Source: Emcibacter sp. (GTDB lineage: Bacteria > Pseudomonadota > Alphaproteobacteria > Sphingomonadales > Emcibacteraceae). From it: a stretch of DNA of 15,384 bases. The stretch lies in assembly GCA_023142175.1 (NCBI GenBank), contig JAGLJX010000017.1, positions 1-15,384 on the forward strand, read 5' to 3'. A program made the position numbers and the translations under genes. Position 1 is the stretch's first letter; each line of letters opens with the position of its first letter. Below are positions 1 to 5,382 of the stretch, one piece after another. The notes below the pieces were generated by a model, which saw only the letters and a program-made list of their open reading frames with translations, made no database searches and was not told where the DNA came from.

Positions 1-30
1 TCAGCATAATGACGTGGAAAGAGAATATAT

Positions 31-420
31 ATGTTTAGGATATCATTTTTGATGTTGTTACTTTTTTTATCGCAACAGGCATTATCCGCACCTTTGCAAA
101 AGGGTAATACGGCCTATCTGTGTTTTAAGCATAGCCTGCACCAGAACTGGCCAGAGGTATTTGCCTATCAGGTAGAGGTCATTGCGATCTTTGATGAGCG
201 TCTCAAGGTGAAAGTCATCAATTCATTCCCCATGGGCCGTGTTAACGAAGAACAGGAGCCGGTCAAGGGCGATGTGATGAAAATGTCCAGGGACAAAGTT
301 TATAGCAAAGCAGAGGCGGGCGTTACATCTGGCAAACGATTTAACGGCAAACAAGTTTGCCGTAATCTCATGTCGAATGAACTATTCAGGACTCCAGAAA
401 AGCCCTCATCAATTGATTAA
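31..420 (+). CDS. Small secreted protein of unknown function
   Basis: The 129-residue product begins with a clear signal peptide: a hydrophobic stretch at residues 4-17 followed by ALSA, with likely cleavage after Ala20. The mature part is about 109 residues and is probably periplasmic. It has two cysteines, Cys31 and Cys110, that could form a disulfide. I see no known domain or catalytic motif. The ATG at 31 is preceded by a purine-rich GGAAAGAG (16-23) that can serve as ribosome binding site. The last 35 bases overlap the convergent hydrolase gene, so the C-terminus is encoded opposite that gene's end. The signal peptide, start site and steady composition argue that the gene is real, but the function is unknown. 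Confidence 0.7.
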   Translation: MFRISFLMLLLFLSQQALSAPLQKGNTAYLCFKHSLHQNWPEVFAYQVEVIAIFDERLKVKVINSFPMGRVNEEQEPVKGDVMKMSRDKVYSKAEAGVTSGKRFNGKQVCRNLMSNELFRTPEKPSSID

Positions 421-1081
421 CCTCATCTGGCCGTTCCATGGTGCTTAAGTGACCACAATCAGCAATGTGATGATAAACCGCATTTGGAATCAGATCAGCC
501 ATTTCCTGATGCACCTTGGGCGGGGTCAGGACATCCTGCTCACCACAGATAATCAATGTGGGACAGATAATATCAGATAATGCCCCTCGCGAATCCGGGC
601 GGCCAATCAGGGCCTGTTGCTGTCTTTGGAAAGCCTCTGCCCCCACTTCCGAAGCCATATCCAGTATTCTGCCACAAAGTTCCTTGTCATTCAGGCGGTC
701 ATGATGGATGAGATATTCGGTTAGTTCCTGTGCGATGATGCGGATATCTTCCTTTGCCGCCCTATTAATAAGGGATTGGCGCATTTCGATCTGTGGCTCG
801 CGGTCTGCTCTGGCATTGGTATCCAACAGAATGAGCCTTTCCACCCTGCACGCTGCCTGTCTCATGACCTCAAAGGCGATATAGCCCCCCATTGATAGCC
901 CGGCCAAATTAAAGCTGTCAGGGGCATCTTCAAGAAAGGCACTAACCATGGCCGATAGATTGTCATGCAGCGTATGGTCAAACAGCGCAATGTCAAAGTC
1001 TTCCTCAAATTCACCGATCTGATCCAGCCATAAATCATCGCTACATAACAGCCCCGGTATAAGAATCAGGTTTTTACTCAT
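386..1081 (-). CDS. Alpha/beta-fold hydrolase
   Basis: This 231-residue protein has the layout of a compact alpha/beta hydrolase. The N-terminal strand with LIPGLLCS (residues 6-13) would supply the oxyanion region. The nucleophile elbow is GLSMGG (61-66) with Ser63. The acid is probably Asp183 in GEQD and the base His211 in DCGHLS. A helical lid fits between about residues 95 and 165. No signal peptide is seen, so it should be cytoplasmic. The start at 1081 has an AAGG about 7 bases upstream. The substrate cannot be read from the sequence: an esterase, a lactonase or a C-C hydrolase such as the 3-oxoadipate enol-lactonase type are all possible. It diverges from the helicase gene and converges on the small secreted protein gene. 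Confidence 0.88.
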   Translation of the reverse strand: MSKNLILIPGLLCSDDLWLDQIGEFEEDFDIALFDHTLHDNLSAMVSAFLEDAPDSFNLAGLSMGGYIAFEVMRQAACRVERLILLDTNARADREPQIEMRQSLINRAAKEDIRIIAQELTEYLIHHDRLNDKELCGRILDMASEVGAEAFQRQQQALIGRPDSRGALSDIICPTLIICGEQDVLTPPKVHQEMADLIPNAVYHHIADCGHLSTMERPDEVNQLMRAFLES

Positions 1082-1139
1082 GACATTACCTTTTTAATGG
1101 TTTAGAATCGCATAGAATAATAGCGAAGCCTGTCTAAGA

Positions 1140-1167
1140 TTGACATCTTTATAGTTTTGCTTATTGT
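1140..1167 (+). promoter_or_regulatory. Predicted sigma-70 promoter for the DEAD-box helicase gene
   Basis: A perfect TTGACA (1140-1145) is followed after 16 bases by TATTGT (1162-1167), which matches four of six -10 positions. This would start transcription near 1174, about 40 bases before the preferred helicase start codon. It lies in the 130-base divergent region shared with the hydrolase gene. It is a prediction from consensus only. Confidence 0.45.
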
Positions 1168-1211
1168 GCGCAACTTATAGAGATATTTATTGAAAAGTGA
1201 AACAACACCAT

Positions 1212-2636
1212 ATGGGTTTTGATTTTTTAGGGTTAAGCGAAGATTTGCTGTCAGTAGTCGAGAAATCCGGCTACACAAAACCCACACCTATTCAGGCGAA
1301 AGCCATTCCAGCCATCCTGCAGGGCCGTGACATTCTGGGTATTGCTCAGACCGGAACCGGAAAGACGGCGGGCTTTACGCTACCCATGATAGATATTCTG
1401 TCCGAAGGCCGCGCAAGAGCACGGATGCCGCGCTCTCTCATCCTTGAACCTACCCGCGAGCTGGCGACACAGGTTTCCGAAAGTTTTGAAAAATATGGTG
1501 AAAAATCCAAACTGACTATGGCATTGCTCATCGGTGGCGTTGCTTTTAAAGATCAGGAACAGAAACTTGACCGCGGCGTTGATGTGCTGATTGCCACACC
1601 GGGCCGGCTTATGGATCATATGCAGCGCGGCAAGGTTATGCTGAACGGTGTTGAAATCCTTGTGGTGGATGAGGCCGACCGGATGCTCGATATGGGTTTC
1701 ATACCCGATGTGGAAAAAATCTGTAAGGCCATGCCCCAGAAAATCCAGTCGCTGTTCTTTTCAGCAACCATGCCACGGGAAATCAAAAGACTGACCGATC
1801 AGTTTCTGAAAGACCCGAAGGAAATTGCCGTTGATGCCCCGGCCTCAACCGCGGCGACAATCACCCAACGCCTGTGTAAGATAAAAGGCGGTGAGAAAGA
1901 AAAACGTGTAGCTCTGCGCCAGCTTCTGAAGTCGGAAAAGGTTAAAAATGCTATTATTTTCTGTAACCGGAAAACCGTGGTAAAAATAGTTAAAAAGTCA
2001 CTGGCTGTTCATGGTTATAATGTTGGTGAGCTGCATGGCGATATGCCGCAGTCATTGCGGACGGAAACACTGGCCGGATTTAAAAATGGCGATATTCAGT
2101 TGCTCGTCGCCAGTGACGTGGCAGCGCGCGGGCTTGATATTCCCGATGTGAGCCATGTTTTCAATTTCGAGATTCCCAATAACCCAGAAGATTATGTGCA
2201 TCGCATCGGTCGCACGGGCCGTGCTGGTCGCGAGGGACATTCATTCACCCTGACCAGCCCTGCGGAAAGAAAATCACTGGGCTTTCTGACTAAATTCCTT
2301 GGTAAGGAAATACAGTTGCATGAATTGCACGGACAAGAACCCCGACAGGAATCAAAGTCACAGGAAACCGGGCCACAAAAGTCCCCTGCAAAACAAAAAG
2401 ATACCAACCATCCTAAAAAGATGGATGAAAACGATAAGGCTATAAAACGCGACGAAAGCCATCCTAAAAAGCAGGATGAAAGCCCTAAAGCTAAAAAGCG
2501 CGAGGAAAGTCCAAAGGCAAATAAACAACCGGGAAAAGCAAGACAACCTAGCCGGCAACAGCCCATCTTTGGCGAAAGCGATCAGGTTCCAGCCTTCCTG
2601 CTACGGGACGAAGCGAGCAATAAAAAAAGCCGCTAA
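1212..2636 (+). CDS. rhlE: DEAD-box ATP-dependent RNA helicase, RhlE type
   Basis: This is a 474-residue RNA helicase that should unwind or remodel RNA during ribosome assembly, RNA decay or growth in the cold. All core motifs are present: Q motif ending GYTKPTPIQ (20-28), Walker A AQTGTGKT (45-52), PTREL (80-84), TPGR (129-132), DEAD (153-156), SAT (184-186), ARGLDIPDV (305-313) and HRIGRTGRAGR (330-340). The N-terminus, MGFDFLGLS, matches where RhlE proteins normally start. I therefore prefer the ATG at 1212 over a GTG 15 bases upstream; neither has a strong ribosome binding site. After about residue 370 the protein becomes a charged, lysine-rich, probably disordered tail with a tandem 17-residue repeat (400-433). 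Such tails usually add RNA affinity. The exact physiological role is not shown by context. Confidence 0.9.
   Translation: MGFDFLGLSEDLLSVVEKSGYTKPTPIQAKAIPAILQGRDILGIAQTGTGKTAGFTLPMIDILSEGRARARMPRSLILEPTRELATQVSESFEKYGEKSKLTMALLIGGVAFKDQEQKLDRGVDVLIATPGRLMDHMQRGKVMLNGVEILVVDEADRMLDMGFIPDVEKICKAMPQKIQSLFFSATMPREIKRLTDQFLKDPKEIAVDAPASTAATITQRLCKIKGGEKEKRVALRQLLKSEKVKNAIIFCNRKTVVKIVKKSLAVHGYNVGELHGDMPQSLRTETLAGFKNGDIQLLVASDVAARGLDIPDVSHVFNFEIPNNPEDYVHRIGRTGRAGREGHSFTLTSPAERKSLGFLTKFLGKEIQLHELHGQEPRQESKSQETGPQKSPAKQKDTNHPKKMDENDKAIKRDESHPKKQDESPKAKKREESPKANKQPGKARQPSRQQPIFGESDQVPAFLLRDEASNKKSR
2409..2510 (+). repeat. Tandem 51-bp repeat in the helicase tail
   Basis: Two adjacent 51-base units (2409-2459 and 2460-2510) encode HPKKMDENDKAIKRDES and HPKKQDESPKAKKREES. 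The units keep the reading frame and have diverged by several substitutions. A further fragment beginning PKANK follows directly. It looks like an in-frame duplication that lengthened the basic tail of the RNA helicase. Confidence 0.7.
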
Positions 2637-2654
2637 ATTTAATATAATTTGCAC

Positions 2655-2670
2655 TTAACCACATATTAAC
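2655..2670 (+). promoter_or_regulatory. CtrA-type binding site upstream of the diguanylate cyclase
   Basis: The sequence reads TTAA-CCACATA-TTAAC, an exact match to the TTAA-N7-TTAAC consensus of the alphaproteobacterial cell-cycle regulator CtrA. It lies in the 147-base intergenic region, about 115 bases before the diguanylate cyclase start codon. Nothing else obvious occupies this region, and no terminator hairpin was seen after the helicase gene. CtrA control of c-di-GMP and motility genes is common in the class. Binding here is inferred. Confidence 0.5.
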
Positions 2671-2783
2671 CATACCATTTAGCTATTCATTAGCTTGTTT
2701 ATTGTAATATCCACTTCATGGCAGAAGGATCAAAAGTATTCTTCTATGAGTAGATGTAATAAACATTTAAGGGCTGATGTAAT

Positions 2784-3848
2784 ATGTCGCACCTTCGGAA
2801 TAATAGAGACGTAAAATATATTAAAAAGATTTCAGATCAGGCTCTGAAATTAATGTCAGCTTATAATATCGCTCCTTCTCCGTCAAATTACCAAGTCTGG
2901 TATGACTATAGTTTACAAGAAAACATGGCCCTCAATAAAGCCATTGATGAGATAATCAAAAAGAAACAATCCTTCACATCCAAGGTCTGTAACAATCTTT
3001 ACGAAAGATTTTATTTCAATGACCAGGAACAAAATGCGGTTACCAATGTAGGACAGGGCATTCAATCCGAATTAACCAAAATTGCCAAATCCGTGAATGA
3101 TATGAACAAAGGCACAGTTAAATACGGTGCTTCTCTGAGCAAGAGCATGAGCGAGATGGAAGATGTTCCGGGGGGGAAGGCTTTGAAAGTAATTATTTCA
3201 AGTCTTTTGGCGGAAACAAACGAATCAGCAGCCAGAAATAATTCGACACAACAGCAATTAAGAGAATCAGCTAAAACCGTTCAAAGATTACAAACCACAC
3301 TTGATACCGTACGTCGGGAGAGCCTGACGGATATGTTGACCAATATCGGTAATAGAAAGTCGTTTGAGGAAAATCTTAAAGCTGCCATCAAAAATGCCGA
3401 TAGTAATGAAAGTGAGTTCTGCCTTGTCATTGGTGATATTGATCACTTTAAGGGGTTTAATGATAAATGGGGACATCATGTGGGTGATCAGGTTTTAAAA
3501 GCTGTTGCACATTCCATAAAAACACGGGTCGGCGAAGCGGGTTCAACTGCCCGTTATGGCGGCGAGGAATTTGTAATCATACTACCCGGATCTACCCTGG
3601 ATAAAGCTGAAGCACTAACAGATACAATCCGCCAATCCATTGCGCTGCGTAATATGAAACGTAAAAGCACAGGTGAACTCATCAGCAAAATCACCTGTTC
3701 CTTCGGTGTGGCAAAATATCGCCACAAAGAACATCGGAACGAATTACTCGAGCGCGCTGATGAGGCTCTATACAGGTCAAAAGCCAATGGCCGTAACAGA
3801 ATAACCCGCGAAGACGAGGAACCGTTAAACGTAGTTAAAATTGCTTAA
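2784..3848 (+). CDS. Diguanylate cyclase (GGDEF domain) with N-terminal helical domain
   Basis: This 354-residue cytoplasmic protein should make cyclic di-GMP from two GTP molecules. The C-terminal GGDEF domain (about 175-340) carries the metal-binding DIDHFK (218-223) and the signature RYGGEEF (257-263), both intact. The GGEEF variant is normally active. The usual inhibitory I-site (RxxD ending three residues before RYGG) is absent: its Arg and Asp positions are both Gly (250 and 253). This suggests weak or no product inhibition. The N-terminal part (1-165) has no membrane segment. It holds a helical module with SPSNYQVWYDY (32-42), a pattern common at the front of proteobacterial GGDEF proteins, then a likely coiled-coil linker (about 150-180). 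AAGGG precedes the ATG by 10 bases. The sensed signal is unknown. Confidence 0.9.
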   Translation: MSHLRNNRDVKYIKKISDQALKLMSAYNIAPSPSNYQVWYDYSLQENMALNKAIDEIIKKKQSFTSKVCNNLYERFYFNDQEQNAVTNVGQGIQSELTKIAKSVNDMNKGTVKYGASLSKSMSEMEDVPGGKALKVIISSLLAETNESAARNNSTQQQLRESAKTVQRLQTTLDTVRRESLTDMLTNIGNRKSFEENLKAAIKNADSNESEFCLVIGDIDHFKGFNDKWGHHVGDQVLKAVAHSIKTRVGEAGSTARYGGEEFVIILPGSTLDKAEALTDTIRQSIALRNMKRKSTGELISKITCSFGVAKYRHKEHRNELLERADEALYRSKANGRNRITREDEEPLNVVKIA

Positions 3849-3882
3849 TTCACTGCTTTACAAACGAACGTTTTAACTTAAA

Positions 3883-3914
3883 ATGGGATTTTCCTAAAAC
3901 TTGGAGAATCCCAT
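3883..3914 (+). promoter_or_regulatory. Inverted repeat enclosing the ribosome binding site and start of the crotonase gene
   Basis: ATGGGATTTTCC (3883-3894) can pair with GGAGAATCCCAT (3903-3914) around an 8-base loop TAAAACTT. This gives 12 base pairs with one G-U wobble. The right arm holds the GGAG ribosome binding site and the first two bases of the start codon at 3913. As RNA, the fold would hide the translation start completely; as DNA, it is also a plausible operator for a dimeric repressor. The left arm also begins a four-codon reading frame (AUG to UAA, 3883-3897) without a visible ribosome binding site. Confidence 0.55.
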
Positions 3915-4713
3915 GTCTTATTCTAGCCACTCACTTCAAACGATGACATTGGAATATGATGATACGGTTGCTATTTTGACCCTGTCACGACCCGACGCCA
4001 TGAATGCCATGAACGGCCAGTTCTTTGCTGATTTTCAAAGTATTTTAACCGAGATTTCAGAAAATGAAAACCCTGCACGCGCCCTTCTCATCAAAGCCGA
4101 TGGCAAAGGATTTTGCGCAGGTGCCGATCTTAAGGAACAGACCGGTGAAATGCCGCCTAACCTTGGAAAAGCTCTTAGAGATAACTATAATCCACTTATT
4201 CAGGGTCTCAAAAACTTAACCATCCCAACCGTTGCAGCCGTTAATGGGGCCGCGGCCGGAGCGGGTATGAGCCTTGTTTGTGCCTGTGATATTGTCATTG
4301 CCGGCGATCAGGCTTATTTTCTCCAGGCTTTTATTAATATTGCGCTGATACCGGATGCAGGAAGCACCTATTTCCTCCCCCGTATGGTTGGCCGGGCCCG
4401 CGCGGCATATATGATGATGACGGGTGAAAAATTATCTGCTAGGCAGGCGTTGGAATTTGGCATCATCTCAAATATTGTAGAGCAGGATAGTTTAAACGCC
4501 GAGGCTATATCCCTCACCCGGAAGTTGGCCTCTATGCCAACACAGGCTCTACATTCGATCCGCCAACTTCTTGATTTTTCTGAAAATAACACCCTTGAGC
4601 AACAGCTTGAATGTGAAGCTGTGGCACAGCATAAAGCAGGGAACTCAGGGGATTTTATGGAAGGTATTATGGCTTTTCTGGAGAAAAGACCTGCCGTATT
4701 CAAAGGGAAATGA
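3913..4713 (+). CDS. Crotonase-family protein, PaaG-like enoyl-CoA isomerase/hydratase
   Basis: This 266-residue protein belongs to the crotonase superfamily, which acts on acyl-CoA thioesters in the cytoplasm. The oxyanion-hole segments are GFCAGADL (66-73) and NGAAAGAGMSL (111-121). The two catalytic glutamates of true enoyl-CoA hydratases are replaced, by about Ser120 and Phe140. FLQAF (136-140) and IPDAGSTYFLPR (146-157) instead resemble PaaG, the 1,2-epoxyphenylacetyl-CoA isomerase, where an aspartate (here Asp148) is the important acid. No other phenylacetate genes are nearby, so the substrate may be a different unsaturated acyl-CoA. The start is the ATG at 3913, with GGAG six bases upstream. 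The gene follows the diguanylate cyclase by 64 bases on the same strand. An earlier TTG would place the ribosome binding site inside the gene and is rejected. Confidence 0.88.
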   Translation: MSYSSHSLQTMTLEYDDTVAILTLSRPDAMNAMNGQFFADFQSILTEISENENPARALLIKADGKGFCAGADLKEQTGEMPPNLGKALRDNYNPLIQGLKNLTIPTVAAVNGAAAGAGMSLVCACDIVIAGDQAYFLQAFINIALIPDAGSTYFLPRMVGRARAAYMMMTGEKLSARQALEFGIISNIVEQDSLNAEAISLTRKLASMPTQALHSIRQLLDFSENNTLEQQLECEAVAQHKAGNSGDFMEGIMAFLEKRPAVFKGK

Positions 4714-4741
4714 GCGGCAATTTAAGATAGGTTTCCTGTTT

Positions 4742-4756
4742 GTTCTTTTTTTGTTC
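4742..4756 (+). promoter_or_regulatory. LexA (SOS) box, alphaproteobacterial type
   Basis: GTTC-TTTTTTT-GTTC matches the GTTC-N7-GTTC LexA operator of Alphaproteobacteria, including the commonly seen T after the first GTTC and TTT before the second. A third GTTC (4763-4766) follows at N6 spacing, so the half-sites recur about every helical turn. The box ends exactly where a predicted -35 element begins, in the right place to block RNA polymerase. It lies 52 bases before the 64-codon gene. Confidence 0.6.
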
Positions 4757-4785
4757 TTGACTGTTCTATAGTTTTATTCTAGAAC
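4757..4785 (+). promoter_or_regulatory. Predicted promoter of the small membrane protein gene
   Basis: TTGACT (4757-4762) and TAGAAC (4780-4785) are separated by the ideal 17 bases. They match five and four consensus positions. Transcription would start near 4792, just ahead of the AAGGA ribosome binding site at 4796-4800. The -35 directly abuts the LexA box and the third GTTC lies in the spacer, consistent with repression until DNA damage. Confidence 0.5.
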
Positions 4786-4808
4786 ATTTATCAACAAGGA
4801 AAATTGCT

Positions 4809-5003
4809 ATGGATATATTGCTACATATTACCGGGTTGGGTTTTATACCAATTATGATTTATATTTTGTTTTTAGGCCTACAGGATATTATTTCTGTTTG
4901 GCGTGATCAATATGCCTCACAATTGAAAAAAGAAACATCAAAAAAATATTATTACGGCCCGCATCATTTCGGTTTGATCGTATCAAAAACTTCCATTTCG
5001 TAA
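4809..5003 (+). CDS. Small single-pass membrane protein, probably SOS-induced
   Basis: The 64-residue product has one hydrophobic segment (about residues 4-28, with GLGFIPIMIYILFLGL at its core) and then a basic, lysine-rich region (32-46). By the positive-inside rule its C-terminus should face the cytoplasm. The ATG has a good AAGGA eight bases upstream and a predicted promoter with a LexA box just before it. I do not recognise the family. The size, single membrane helix and LexA site recall Caulobacter SidA, a small membrane protein that blocks cell division during the SOS response; this is analogy, not detected homology. Its last 40 bases overlap the convergent chorismate mutase gene. A chance reading frame is possible, but the full set of expression signals argues against it. 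Confidence 0.55.
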   Translation: MDILLHITGLGFIPIMIYILFLGLQDIISVWRDQYASQLKKETSKKYYYGPHHFGLIVSKTSIS

Positions 5004-5308
5004 TTGATACACCATTCAATCATTTGCCGGTATAATATTTCCACTAATTCAGGGTGAGCGCCGACTTCCTCCGCATGGGTAATTGCCTTAGACACCACAT
5101 CCTCAATGCGCTGTTCATCCCGAACCAGATTTCTATCCTGTTTAATACGTGCTGCCTGCTCCATGAACCCCTGACGGATACTAAGCAATTCTACAATGAT
5201 ACGATCTAATTGGTCAATATCGCCGCGCAATTCTGCCATGGTTGAACATTGCCGAGTGGGATATTCAATATTTTTTCTTTTCTTGCTGAAAACTTTATGT
5301 GAATTCAT
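4964..5308 (-). CDS. AroQ-fold chorismate mutase (or isochorismate pyruvate-lyase-like)
   Basis: This 114-residue, all-helical protein should convert chorismate to prephenate, the branch point to phenylalanine and tyrosine. It has the AroQ pattern: ELRGDIDQLD (26-35) with Arg28, Arg45 in LLSIRQGF, Lys56 in ARIKQDR, Asp64 and Arg67 in VRDEQR, and Gln95 in LYRQMIEW. These correspond to the substrate-binding residues of the Escherichia coli mutase and of PchB. The C-terminal YRQMIEWCINYE resembles PchB about as much as mutases, so isochorismate pyruvate-lyase activity cannot be excluded. No siderophore or salicylate genes lie nearby, which favours the mutase. The start at 5308 is supported by AGGA six bases upstream. 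The gene follows the TPR-SPOR gene by 74 bases on the same strand. Confidence 0.85.
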   Translation of the reverse strand: MNSHKVFSKKRKNIEYPTRQCSTMAELRGDIDQLDRIIVELLSIRQGFMEQAARIKQDRNLVRDEQRIEDVVSKAITHAEEVGAHPELVEILYRQMIEWCINYEMEVFDTIKPK

Positions 5309-5382
5309 TTCTTATCCTAAGCTGAAACCACATACATATTTCAGTTTTTAACCATATGAAAGAGGAAAATTAAATAAGATAT

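Noticed and set aside
3825..3838. TTAA-N6-TTAA at the end of the diguanylate cyclase gene as a CtrA site
   Set aside because: The spacing is six, not seven, and the site lies inside coding sequence.
3901..3912. TTG at 3901 as the crotonase start
   Set aside because: The GGAG ribosome binding site lies inside this extension and is correctly spaced for the ATG at 3913.
4571..4771. 66-codon plus-strand frame overlapping the end of the crotonase gene
   Set aside because: It is an out-of-frame shadow of the crotonase gene, with no ribosome binding site, and it runs through the LexA-box promoter region.
5322..5344. CTGAAA/TTTCAG hairpin followed by TTTTT as a plus-strand terminator
   Set aside because: The stem is only six base pairs with an 11-base loop. 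The only plus-strand gene upstream ends over 300 bases earlier, so it is probably coincidental.
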